Positions 1 through 6,279 are shown, counted from the stretch's first letter. The stretch is DNA of 6,430 nucleotides from Verrucomicrobiota bacterium (GCA_003219095.1 QHPM01000051.1:1-6430); one strand, 5' to 3'. The notes: a model not told the origin generated them from the sequence alone. Program-made: numbers and translations.

Positions 1-382
1 GCATCGGCATGGGCTTCATTAACTGAACCCCGTCTTTCTCGGCGGCAACGCCTTTGTCCACTTTCAGAAACGGCACGACCCGTTTCACGTTCCAGAGATA
101 GTCCGCGGTGGGCTGCCTTTCGATTTCCCTGTCCATTGTGTTCTCAAACAGGATGGCGCCGATAATCCGCTCCCCGTTGAAGCCGGGACTAGTGATGATG
201 CGGGTCCGCATCTGATGCACGATGGCGAACATCTCCTCATCGCTGGACCATGTACTCTCTTGAATTCCGTAAAGACGCAGGGCTTTCGGCGTGCTGCCAC
301 CGCTTTGATCCAGCGCTGCAATGAAACCGGGACCAGTCTTAATTTTTTGCAATTGTTCTTCGTTAACAGCGATAGATTTCAT
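1..382 (-). CDS. fda: Class I fructose-bisphosphate aldolase, N-terminal part (cut by window edge)
   Basis: This is the glycolytic/gluconeogenic aldolase that interconverts fructose-1,6-bisphosphate with glyceraldehyde-3-phosphate and dihydroxyacetone phosphate in the cytoplasm by Schiff-base chemistry. The ATG lies at 380-382 and the frame stays open to the left edge, giving 127 residues of a family usually near 300. Recognisable segments are the N-terminal [17 protein letters not shown] block (residues 19-34, with the substrate-site Asp at 25), MRTRIITSP (58-66), [10 protein letters not shown] (77-86), and PFLKVDKG (104-111). The Schiff-base lysine would lie in the missing part. The start has the best ribosome binding site in the window: GGAG five bases before ATG. 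The gene is separated by about 260 bp from the gene upstream of it, so it probably has its own promoter, but I could not identify a convincing one. Nothing looks broken. Family assignment is secure; the symbol follows the class I bacterial enzyme. Confidence 0.93.
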   Translation of the reverse strand, partial: MKSIAVNEEQLQKIKTGPGFIAALDQSGGSTPKALRLYGIQESTWSSDEEMFAIVHQMRTRIITSPGFNGERIIGAILFENTMDREIERQPTADYLWNVKRVVPFLKVDKGVAAEKDGVQLMKPMPM

Positions 383-640
383 GATGTCTCCTTCAATTCT
401 CGGTGATAATTAGTTTAACAAGTTATTGGTTGCAGGGCGCCCACGGCGAACTTGCCGTAGGCCCTCTTGTAAAGCTGAGCCGTCGTCACAATCATGCTGC
501 GAAACTAAAACGGGAAAACCGAACCGAAAAGCAATTCTTCGCTGCTTCTGTAGCGGCGGTCCATGACCACCGAGCTGCTGTAGCCGGGATCGCTGATCCC
601 GCAAAATCAATTCTCAATAGAGGATAGCGCGATTAAGCGA
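383..640. other. Intergenic gap carrying two hairpin repeats
   Basis: These 258 bp separate the start of the aldolase from the end of the split secreted-protein gene, both on the minus strand. The part nearest the aldolase (383-430) is AT-rich and should hold its promoter and leader, but no pair of promoter boxes is convincing. The middle has short open frames on both strands without recognisable protein content. The only clear structure is the repeat pair at 548-601, listed separately. Confidence 0.6.
548..601. repeat. Two tandem CTGTAGC-led hairpin repeats
   Basis: Two copies of a 24-25 bp unit lie six bases apart, at 548-572 and 578-601. Each begins with CTGTAGC and continues into a short hairpin. 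Copy 1 pairs CGGCGGTC (554-561) with GACCACCG (565-572) around a 3-base loop, with one C/A mismatch that becomes a G-U wobble in minus-strand RNA. Copy 2 pairs CGGGATC (585-591) perfectly with GATCCCG (595-601) around GCT. The units share the lead and the fold but not the stem bases, so stem changes have been compensated. This is how a mobile or structured intergenic repeat behaves. I remember similar elements between genes in Verrucomicrobiota, which is memory rather than a search. No T-run follows on either strand, so they are not standard intrinsic terminators. Confidence 0.7.
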
Positions 641-1231
641 TCACGTTAGATCCTTCTCCAAAAAGTAAAGGTAGAGGATCGCCATCGCATCCGTTTCGAC
701 ATCCAAGGTGTTATCGTACTCGGCCGAAAGCTCATAGCGATGATTGCGTTGCATCGCAATTCCCTCGATCGACTTGAACTCTTCGACGTAGGCAACACCA
801 ACCCGGTCCGGCCAGTCCTGTGAATTCAACCGAAAGATCGTCGTCCCCGTTGTCAGATCATGCAATTCCATTCCCCTGGCAAAGGGGTGAACATGGATCG
901 TGGCGTAATGAATTGTCGTATCGAAAGGGAGATTGAGCTGTGGCGTAATCTCCGTCGTATAGATGTGATGACCCGGAGGGACGATCCAGTGGTTCATCAG
1001 GCCAGCGTTGGGTTTCCCCATCACCACTTCCCCCGACATGTTCACTTTCGACAATTCTCCGCATCCGGCGCCCATGTGCATCCCTGCTTGCGGCATACAT
1101 GCCGGCCCGATCTTTGCGGACACGCCCGGAGGCTGTAGAACGTATAGCGCACGGCGAAAAAGAGCTTTCGTCGGTGCCCCCGGCTGATCGGCCGCAATCG
1201 TGTGCACCTTCGTCCGCATGCGAACGCTCAC
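641..1231 (-). CDS. C-terminal part of a split secreted HxHP protein (possible copper-binding)
   Basis: This 196-residue frame continues, in the same reading frame, the ORF that ends at 1241; only a TGA and three sense codons lie between them. It starts with GTG if read on its own and has no ribosome binding site. Visible blocks are MNHWIVPPGHHIY (79-91), LPFDTTIHYATIHVHPFARG (101-120) with a His-x-His-Pro at 113-116, LHDLTTGTTIF (123-133), and the ending YDNTLDVETDAMAILYLYFLEKD. I recognise the combination of LPFDT, HxHP and the DAMAxxYLYxxxK ending from uncharacterised secreted proteins of soil bacteria. The paired histidines (88-89, 113, 115) would suit a copper site like that of type II copper monooxygenases, but that is inference. 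The fragment has no signal peptide of its own, so it probably represents the decayed end of one gene and not an independent gene. No enzymatic activity can be assigned. Confidence 0.7.
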   Translation of the reverse strand: MSVRMRTKVHTIAADQPGAPTKALFRRALYVLQPPGVSAKIGPACMPQAGMHMGAGCGELSKVNMSGEVVMGKPNAGLMNHWIVPPGHHIYTTEITPQLNLPFDTTIHYATIHVHPFARGMELHDLTTGTTIFRLNSQDWPDRVGVAYVEEFKSIEGIAMQRNHRYELSAEYDNTLDVETDAMAILYLYFLEKDLT

Positions 1232-1240
1232 TGCTTGACT

Positions 1241-1651
1241 TCACAGCCGGCCTGGTACTAGAGTGAAGAGGCGCCAATCAAGGTGGGTCTTTCCGCCCAA
1301 CTGTTGATTATACTCACCAGGTGTTCGGCCATGCTCGGCGAAGGTGAGATTGGAATGACAGAAAAACTCCTGGGAGATCGGCTTCTGAACCATGGCATCG
1401 ACAACTTCCGTTTCCAACCCGGTAACCCACTGCACTCCACATTTCTTGCCTGTCGCGAGATGGATTCCACTCTGAATCGACCATGGCCCTTCCATTGAGC
1501 GATAGATCTTATCCAGCCGATATGGGTCGGACATGAGCATCTGCAAACCGTCCGCCTTTGCTTTCACCGCCGGATCAGGCCGGGTTAGTGAATAAACCGC
1601 CGGCACGACAAGGGCACCGGCGATGGCGAGAAGGACGAGGGGTCGATTCAT
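1241..1651 (-). CDS. N-terminal part of the split secreted HxHP protein
   Basis: This 136-residue frame opens with a signal peptide or membrane anchor: MNR followed by a hydrophobic stretch (PLVLLAIAGALVVPAVYS, residues 4-21). It continues with YRLDKIYRSMEGPWS (44-58), a tract rich in possible metal ligands (QEFFCHSNLTF, 94-104), and DWRLFTLVPGRL (125-136), where a TGA ends it. In the protein family I recall, this last block is followed directly by more of the same domain, and the matching C-terminal half lies just downstream in frame at 641-1231. I therefore read the two as one gene interrupted by the TGA at 1241-1243. The start at 1651 is chosen because it begins the signal peptide; an open frame continues upstream to 1753, but those residues look non-coding. 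No good ribosome binding site precedes the start. The protein would act outside the cytoplasm; its function is unknown. Confidence 0.7.
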   Translation of the reverse strand: MNRPLVLLAIAGALVVPAVYSLTRPDPAVKAKADGLQMLMSDPYRLDKIYRSMEGPWSIQSGIHLATGKKCGVQWVTGLETEVVDAMVQKPISQEFFCHSNLTFAEHGRTPGEYNQQLGGKTHLDWRLFTLVPGRL

Positions 1652-1812
1652 GTACTTTATTTCGAAGCACAGCATGTGCCGACTCGACCGGGTCAATCCG
1701 GCTCGCGCCAGATTCAGGAAGCAGTTTCCAACCGCGAACGCCGCGGATAGCACAGGTAAAATCCAAATGGCGGGATCTGCCGTTCAATCCGCGTAATCGG
1801 CGGTTCCTTTAT

Positions 1813-2043
1813 TCAACCTTGTTTCACCTTCTGGATTGTAAAAAGAAACCAGATCGCGGCTGGAAGCGGTAACTGCAACAACAGTCCAACGAGAATGAAA
1901 ACCCAGCGCGGAACATACGTGAAAAGGCTGCCAGGAAGAAGCGTGTCGCCCTCAATTCCGCGTTTGATGAGATAGATGCCATATCCAGTAGCTAGTAAAC
2001 CAATAAGTACGAGGCTATACGGATTCGTGCGGAGACGAGTCAT
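1813..2043 (-). CDS. Small two-helix membrane protein, function unknown
   Basis: This encodes 76 residues with a basic N-terminus (MTRLRTNPYS), a first hydrophobic helix at about residues 11-26, a polar/charged link (KRGIEGDTLLPGSLFTYVPR), and a second helix at about 47-68 (WVFILVGLLLQLPLPAAIWFLF). It ends in the basic tail QKVKQG. The positive-inside rule suggests that both ends face the cytoplasm. A GAGAGG motif lies 14 bases before the ATG, rather far for a ribosome binding site. It reads in the same direction as the split secreted gene, 161 bp away, so co-transcription is possible but not shown. I do not recognise the family. Two clean helices and consistent topology make it more likely real than a chance frame. 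Confidence 0.6.
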   Translation of the reverse strand: MTRLRTNPYSLVLIGLLATGYGIYLIKRGIEGDTLLPGSLFTYVPRWVFILVGLLLQLPLPAAIWFLFTIQKVKQG

Positions 2044-2345
2044 CTTTTAATTTTTAACCTCTCGTTCCCAAACTCCAGTTTGCGACCGACACCTTCCCAC
2101 GAAACTCGGTTTCCCTCCATCTACTCGCTGACAGAAACGACAAAGAGCTGCGATTCTCAAACCGATCTCTTATTTAAGCCGGCGCCTCGGAAGCCGCTGC
2201 GTCTTGAGACGATCAAGAATAGCGTCTTCCCGGTAACGTTTTATCGGAACTTGGATATCGCAGTCGAAACACACGGCAAAGTTTCAAAGATACAGGATCC
2301 AGAATAAAGTTTCGTGTTTGCGTCTGAGTATTCAAACTAGATCGA
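2044..2345. other. Divergent intergenic spacer
   Basis: This 302-bp spacer lies between the small membrane protein (minus strand) and the transporter (plus strand), so it should contain both promoters. No pair of boxes with proper spacing stood out on either strand. A short inverted repeat, CGTCT at 2200-2204 and AGACG at 2207-2211 separated by two bases, could be an operator half-site pair, but it is short enough to occur by chance. A 75-codon frame on the plus strand (2080-2307) has no protein-like character. Confidence 0.5.
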
Positions 2346-3191
2346 ATGCGAGTTTTCATCCTCACTTTACTCGCGATGATAGCGTTCGCGGGCAATTCCC
2401 TGCTCTGCCGGTTGGCGCTAAAGCGAACTACGATTGATGCGGCCAGCTTTACTTTTATCCGCATTTTATCTGGCGCTGTCGCGCTTTGGATCATCGTGAT
2501 AATCAGCAAAGGAACATGGCGCAAAGCAGGAAGTTGGGCTTCGGCCCTGGCGCTGTTTGCTTATGCAGCCGCTTTTTCGTTCGCCTATATCAGCCTTTCC
2601 GCCGGGACGGGCGCACTGCTTCTTTTCGGCGCGGTCCAGGCAACAATGATCCTTTGGGGACTGCGGACGGGAGAGCGAATGCGGACACGACAATGGCTTG
2701 GTCTCGCACTCGCCGTAGGCGGATTGGTAGCGTTGCTATTCCCCGGCCTGTCAGCTCCCCCGATCAATGGCGCGCTATTAATGATATGCGCCGGTATCGC
2801 GTGGGGGATCTATTCGCTGCGCGGGAAAGGCGCGGGCGATCCCGCCACCGCCACAGCTGGCAATTTTTTGCGCGCCGTGGTCCTCGCTACAGGATTGAGC
2901 ATGGCCCTCCTGCCATGGCTCAAGCTCGATCGTGGAGGCATCGGCTATGCGATATTCTCGGGGGCGATTGCTTCTGGAGTCGGTTACGTGATCTGGTACA
3001 GCGCCTTGCCAGAACTAAAAGCTGCCAGCGCCGCTACGGTGCAACTTAGTGTGCCGGTCCTAGCCGCCACCGGTGGTATTTTATTTCTTGGCGAGCCGAT
3101 AACGTTACGTTTTCTCCTCGCATCCCTTGCCCTCCTCGGCGGAATCGCGCTCGTCGTTGCAAAAAATACGCAGGTCGTTCCGCCTGACTAA
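2346..3191 (+). CDS. EamA/DMT-family transporter
   Basis: This encodes a 281-residue inner-membrane protein of the drug/metabolite transporter superfamily, whose members usually export small metabolites or amino acids; the substrate cannot be read from sequence. About ten hydrophobic helices are visible, roughly at residues 3-22, 32-53, 64-84, 88-106, 116-134, 141-158, 174-191, 200-218, 231-249 and 255-272. They form two five-helix EamA repeats. The second repeat ends with the usual signature of a proline in a helix (SVPVLAATGGILFLGEPIT, 235-253), followed by a final glycine-rich helix. The length matches the family norm. No clear ribosome binding site precedes the ATG, but the first helix begins at once, so the start is plausible. 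It is the only plus-strand gene here. It diverges from the small membrane protein and converges on the cyclase, so it is probably transcribed alone. Confidence 0.92.
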   Translation: MRVFILTLLAMIAFAGNSLLCRLALKRTTIDAASFTFIRILSGAVALWIIVIISKGTWRKAGSWASALALFAYAAAFSFAYISLSAGTGALLLFGAVQATMILWGLRTGERMRTRQWLGLALAVGGLVALLFPGLSAPPINGALLMICAGIAWGIYSLRGKGAGDPATATAGNFLRAVVLATGLSMALLPWLKLDRGGIGYAIFSGAIASGVGYVIWYSALPELKAASAATVQLSVPVLAATGGILFLGEPITLRFLLASLALLGGIALVVAKNTQVVPPD

Positions 3192-3244
3192 ATCGACCCA
3201 ACTAACCAGAATTGGGCAAAGTAGCTCGTTAATACATCACCGCG

Positions 3245-4081
3245 TCACTGAGCACATTCGACGGCGTGAACCTGGACCGGCCGATCAAAACCTTTCAGAG
3301 AGACTTCGCCCAAGGGACGAAACATTAACCCCTTTCCGATGCATAATTCCGCTACCGCGGTCGATACCAGGATTTGATCGGGTTCGGCGTGGGAACAAAG
3401 GCGTGCCGCCAGTTGGACGGTTGTTCCAAAGATATCGTTGTTTTGCTCGACTGGTTCACCGGCCGCGCCACCGATCCGAACCTTGATGTGGTGATCGCGT
3501 TCCTCTCGCTCACGTCGAGCCAACTCACGCTGGATTTGCATTGCACAACGGACCGCGGCGGCGGCTGAAACAAAAGACGCCATGATGCCATCACCCGTGT
3601 GCTTCACTTCGCGTCCCTTCGACGCGGCTAGAGCGTCCCGCACGATGCTGTCGTGCACGCGCAAAAATTCCATCGCTATCTCGTCCCCTAACTTCTGCGT
3701 CAACGAGGTCGAGTTAACGATGTCGGTAAATAAAACAGTTCGGATTCCGGGGTCGCGCGCGTCGGCTGCGCCACCGGGTAGAAGGACTGCGCCTGCCCCA
3801 TTTACTTCATTGCCGCCGAGGAACAAATCGGCAACCTCAGGCTCAACTTGAATGATTTTTTCCGCGACCTGGCCGTGCGCTTCGCGATGGACTTGCATGG
3901 CGGCTTCAGCAGTTGGTGCATGGCAAAGGCAAAAGATTTTCCCGGCGCTCTCATTCACCCAGTACTTGTGATAATGAACACCGTATTTCCCCTCGACTGC
4001 GACATCATGGGCGTGCGCCTTGGCCACTGCTTCGGCGGTGATTCCTCCCTGAATCTCATGAATGTCCATGTATGTCGGCAT
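3245..4081 (-). CDS. DUF4242 (SCO4226-like) plus class III adenylate/guanylate cyclase fusion
   Basis: This 278-residue cytoplasmic protein joins a sensor-like domain to a nucleotide cyclase that would make cyclic AMP or cyclic GMP. Residues 1-85 match the DUF4242 family, which includes the nickel-binding protein SCO4226; this copy has many possible ligands (H23, H25, H36, H38, C51, C53, H54, H65, H69). A linker rich in Gly and Ala (about 90-112) leads to the class III catalytic domain (113-275). The two metal-binding aspartates are visible as TVLFTDIVNST (D120) and KHTGDGIMASF (D164). K160 and D216 (in NNDIFG) sit where adenine-selecting residues are expected, which favours ATP. The transition-state Arg is present (R227), but the usual Asn is Gln (Q223). 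The start MPTYMDIHEI matches the family start. There is no ribosome binding site just upstream. It lies 24 bp after the OsmC gene on the same strand, probably in one operon. Confidence 0.92.
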   Translation of the reverse strand: MPTYMDIHEIQGGITAEAVAKAHAHDVAVEGKYGVHYHKYWVNESAGKIFCLCHAPTAEAAMQVHREAHGQVAEKIIQVEPEVADLFLGGNEVNGAGAVLLPGGAADARDPGIRTVLFTDIVNSTSLTQKLGDEIAMEFLRVHDSIVRDALAASKGREVKHTGDGIMASFVSAAAAVRCAMQIQRELARREREERDHHIKVRIGGAAGEPVEQNNDIFGTTVQLAARLCSHAEPDQILVSTAVAELCIGKGLMFRPLGEVSLKGFDRPVQVHAVECAQ

Positions 4082-4112
4082 AGGATAGCTCAGAGCGGCC
4101 GCAACCTATCCT
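4082..4112 (-). promoter_or_regulatory. Inverted repeat linking OsmC stop to cyclase start
   Basis: A perfect 7-bp inverted repeat (AGGATAG at 4082-4088, CTATCCT at 4106-4112) brackets 17 bases that include the palindrome GCGGCCGC (4095-4102). In the minus-strand mRNA the 5' arm contains the OsmC stop codon, while the 3' arm ends immediately before the cyclase AUG. The only ribosome-binding-like AGGA is in the 5' arm and would be paired. This suggests translational coupling: ribosomes finishing OsmC would open the stem. That is inference; a 7-bp stem could also arise by chance. Confidence 0.4.
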
Positions 4113-4618
4113 GACCCGGGCCGATACTCAACGTCGATCTTGGCCGGACGACTCAATGTCTGGTAAACAACGCAGTATCGCTCGGTCAGGCGAAGCAGGG
4201 TAGCCAGTTGCTCTTTGCTCGCATCGGTGTCGAGATCGAATTGCAATCGTATTTGCTGGAAACCGACGGGCACGTCTTTGGACACTCCCAGGGTACCGCG
4301 AAAATCCAGGTCGCCTTCGGCCCGGACTGTTGCCTCCCGTAACCGAATACCGAGGGCGGTAGCGACTGCGTTCAATGTAACACCGGCGCATCCGACAAGG
4401 GCCTCCAGTAACATATCGCTCGAGCACGCGCTGAGTCCGTTGCCACCAGTGGCAGGATGAAGCCCAGCTTCGACCGGCGCCTTTCCCGTTTCTATCTTGC
4501 AGGTAACACCATCACCAAGCCGTCCTTCGGCCCGGAGTGTGATTAGCGCGGTCTCTGGTTGCTGCCGGTATTGCTCCTTCAGCGGCGCCTGCAAAGATCT
4601 TAGTTCTTCGGCATTCAC
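4106..4618 (-). CDS. OsmC-family protein (organic hydroperoxide reductase-like)
   Basis: This encodes a 170-residue cytoplasmic protein of the OsmC/Ohr superfamily, which uses two cysteines to reduce organic hydroperoxides to alcohols. The two conserved cysteines are visible: C77 in LLEALVGCAGVTLNAVATALGI and C149 in LTERYCVVYQTL. Between them lies the strand-rich segment VRAEGDLDFRGTLGV. The N-terminal MNAEELRSLQAPLKEQYR resembles a particular OsmC-like subgroup more than classical Ohr, so the substrate could differ from simple peroxides. Length is slightly above the 140-residue norm, because of this N-terminal extension. The start is GTG at 4616-4618; it has no strong ribosome binding site, but the frame upstream has no ATG before an in-frame stop. 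It is probably the first gene of a two-gene unit with the cyclase fusion. Confidence 0.9.
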   Translation of the reverse strand: MNAEELRSLQAPLKEQYRQQPETALITLRAEGRLGDGVTCKIETGKAPVEAGLHPATGGNGLSACSSDMLLEALVGCAGVTLNAVATALGIRLREATVRAEGDLDFRGTLGVSKDVPVGFQQIRLQFDLDTDASKEQLATLLRLTERYCVVYQTLSRPAKIDVEYRPGSG

Positions 4619-4717
4619 GTTTCGTATTCTGTATGGCGCTTCACCTGGCGAAAATAGGACTTACAAGACCGATATGACTTAGGTTTAGCCGCGGACTTCA
4701 CCCAACAAAGGAGGAGC

Positions 4718-6127
4718 CTATGCAGAAACAGCCGACCCTTTCTTGCTCGGTTTAATGTTCTGGTTCACCCGAAAAAGGTTATCGGGATCATATTTATTCT
4801 TGATCTCAACTAACCGCTGATAGTTATCCCCATAAGTCGCCTTCACCCGTTCTTCTCCTTCATCCATCATAAAGTTTACATAAGCTCCACCAGCAGAGTG
4901 CGGATGTAGCGCGTCCCAATAACTTTTCGCCCAGGAAATAGTCTTGTCGTTGTTGGCCGGATCGGGATCGACTCCAACCATAACTTGAGTCCAGGTTGCA
5001 TCGCGGTAATTCCACGCCGTGTCGTGTTTGCCGACGCGCCCAGCCGCTCCGTTGATCGGATAAAGATGCATGGTGGAATGCATCGATGGTAGTGCCTTGC
5101 CAAATTTAACATGTTCGGCAATCGCTTCGTCGCTTAGTTCCTTCACAAAATCCGCGCGCCAGTACCACTGCAATCCCGGCGGATAAATCCCATCGAACAT
5201 GCTTTGCAAGGTCGGCTGTGGCAGCGGACCGACGAAATCGAGCGCGGCCTTCTTGAAAGCGCGAATGGGCTTAAATGTTTCTTCGCCTTGCGGCAAACTA
5301 CCGGTCCATGTCCAGACGACACCACACATCTTTTTCAGATGAAGGTGCTCGGGAAAGGGAGCTGCCGGGGGGACCGTGAGAAAAGCAAACCAACCATTGA
5401 GGTCGTCGGGCGCGGTCTTAATTAGATCGCGATACCATTTCATCACCTCGGCCGCTTCGCTTAGTTCATATAACATCGGCCCGCCGTAAATGGTACCGAT
5501 CGGATGCAACTTGAAGGTAAACGAAGTTACTACTCCGAAGTTCCCGCCGCCGCCGCGAATGGCCCAGAACAAATCAGAGTTTTCCTCCGCATTCGCTTTG
5601 ACAAAGCTCCCGTCCGCCAGGACCAGATCAGCTGAAATCATGTTGTCGATGGTTAGTCCACACTTGCGGGTCAGATGTCCAATTCCTCCACCGAGAGTTA
5701 ATCCGCCGACACCAGTCGTCGAAATAATTCCGCTGGGAACAGCGAGGCCAAACGCATGAGTGGCATGATCGACATCGCCCCAGACGCATCCGCCCCCCAC
5801 GATTACGGTGCGCGCCGCCGGATCGACCCGCGCATATTTGATCAGCCCGAGATCAATCACTAATCCGTCATCGCAGATTCCCAGTCCGCCGCCGTTATGG
5901 CCTCCGCTACGGATGGCAAGAAGCAAATCATGTTTTCTGGCAAAGTTTACGGAGTCAATTACATCCGCCACGTCCGCGCAACGCGCGATCAAGCGCGGCT
6001 TCTTGTCGATCATCGCATTGTAGACTTTGCGAGCATCATCGTAATCCGGATCGTGCGGCTCGATCACGCGGCCTCTCAACTTTGCCTTCAGCTCAACGAT
6101 GGAATCCTCTTTGAGTGCTTTCTTCAT
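4718..6127 (-). CDS. FAD-binding oxidoreductase, PCMH/BBE type
   Basis: This 469-residue flavoenzyme belongs to the berberine-bridge-enzyme-like group, which oxidises sugars, alcohols or secondary metabolites and passes electrons to oxygen or another acceptor. The FAD-binding domain covers about residues 42-210. AIRSGGHNGGG (71-81) contains H77, the expected covalent FAD attachment site, and STTGVGGLTLGGGIGHL (136-152) and FWAIRGGGGNFGVVTSF (187-203) are the nucleotide-binding loops. The Cys that gives plant enzymes a second FAD link is replaced by Ile. The C-terminal BBE segment is at about 414-460 (YVNFMMDEGEERV to NKYDPDNLFRVNQNI). I start it at the ATG at 6127 (MKKALKEDS), where similarity to the family begins. 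An open frame to 6274 adds 49 residues, but most of these are translated from an intergenic repeat. No signal peptide is seen. Substrate unknown. Confidence 0.92.
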   Translation of the reverse strand: MKKALKEDSIVELKAKLRGRVIEPHDPDYDDARKVYNAMIDKKPRLIARCADVADVIDSVNFARKHDLLLAIRSGGHNGGGLGICDDGLVIDLGLIKYARVDPAARTVIVGGGCVWGDVDHATHAFGLAVPSGIISTTGVGGLTLGGGIGHLTRKCGLTIDNMISADLVLADGSFVKANAEENSDLFWAIRGGGGNFGVVTSFTFKLHPIGTIYGGPMLYELSEAAEVMKWYRDLIKTAPDDLNGWFAFLTVPPAAPFPEHLHLKKMCGVVWTWTGSLPQGEETFKPIRAFKKAALDFVGPLPQPTLQSMFDGIYPPGLQWYWRADFVKELSDEAIAEHVKFGKALPSMHSTMHLYPINGAAGRVGKHDTAWNYRDATWTQVMVGVDPDPANNDKTISWAKSYWDALHPHSAGGAYVNFMMDEGEERVKATYGDNYQRLVEIKNKYDPDNLFRVNQNIKPSKKGSAVSA

Positions 6128-6134
6128 GGAAAGG

Positions 6135-6163
6135 CTAATAAAGGACGAGCTAGCGCTATTCAA
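6135..6163 (-). promoter_or_regulatory. Candidate promoter of the FAD oxidoreductase
   Basis: On the minus strand, TTGAAT (6158-6163) and TATTAG (6135-6140) are 17 bases apart, each matching the sigma-70 consensus at four of six positions. The -10 box ends only seven bases before the ATG at 6127, so transcription would begin at or next to the start codon. The absence of any ribosome binding site there agrees with a leaderless mRNA. Partial box matches are common, so this is a candidate only. Confidence 0.3.
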
Positions 6164-6214
6164 GGGGACATAACAACGAGGGCTTGAGAAGAGGATGCCG
6201 AAGTCAGACAGTAA

Positions 6215-6273
6215 TGGAGGGACGGGCGCCGTCGTGTCCCAAACATTGGGCGCCGGCGGCGCGGCACCCTCCA
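6215..6273. repeat. 59-bp palindromic intergenic repeat with two inner hairpins
   Basis: The element begins TGGAGGG (6215-6221) and ends with its exact complement CCCTCCA (6267-6273). Two 26-bp arms (6215-6240 and 6248-6273) match at 18 positions around a 7-base centre. Each arm also folds alone: GACGG/CCGTC (6221-6225 with 6229-6233) and GCGCC/GGCGC (6250-6254 with 6258-6262), both with 3-base loops. The result is a cross-shaped structure like paired REP elements. It ends six bases before the histidine kinase stop. I recall similar GGAGGGACGGGC-type repeats in Verrucomicrobiota, from memory only. Possible roles are transcription attenuation or passive insertion. Confidence 0.65.
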
Positions 6274-6279
6274 CTGGGA

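Noticed and set aside
554..601. Hairpins as an intrinsic terminator for the gene ending at 641
   Set aside because: Neither hairpin is followed by a T-run on either strand; the shared CTGTAGC lead fits a repeat better.
1241..1243. TGA read through as selenocysteine or by recoding
   Set aside because: There is no nearby stem-loop resembling a selenocysteine signal, the residue is not at a redox position, and other genes here use TGA as a normal stop (1813, 3245, 641).
858..1277. 139-codon minus-strand frame overlapping the split secreted gene
   Set aside because: It is an alternative frame of that gene; the Ser/Arg/Gly-rich sequence shows no domain, and the HxHP frame is clearly the coding one. 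It also does not supply the missing segment at the junction.
2080..2307. 75-codon plus-strand frame in the divergent spacer
   Set aside because: No ribosome binding site, no hydrophobic or domain pattern, and unremarkable composition; it ends 38 bases before the transporter without any sign of coupling.
3197..3216. CCCAA/TTGGG inverted repeat between the convergent transporter and cyclase genes
   Set aside because: A 5-bp stem with a 10-base loop and no T-run is too weak to call a terminator.
4720..4755. Plus-strand 11-codon ORF (MQKQPTLSCSV) preceded by a perfect AAAGGAGG
   Set aside because: The ribosome binding site is striking, but the frame overlaps the antisense end of the FAD oxidase, is very short, and leads into no plus-strand gene, so chance is the simpler reading.
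6128..6274. N-terminal extension of the FAD oxidase as a signal peptide
   Set aside because: It is rich in Pro and Ser, lacks a basic start plus hydrophobic core, and much of it is translated from the palindromic repeat.
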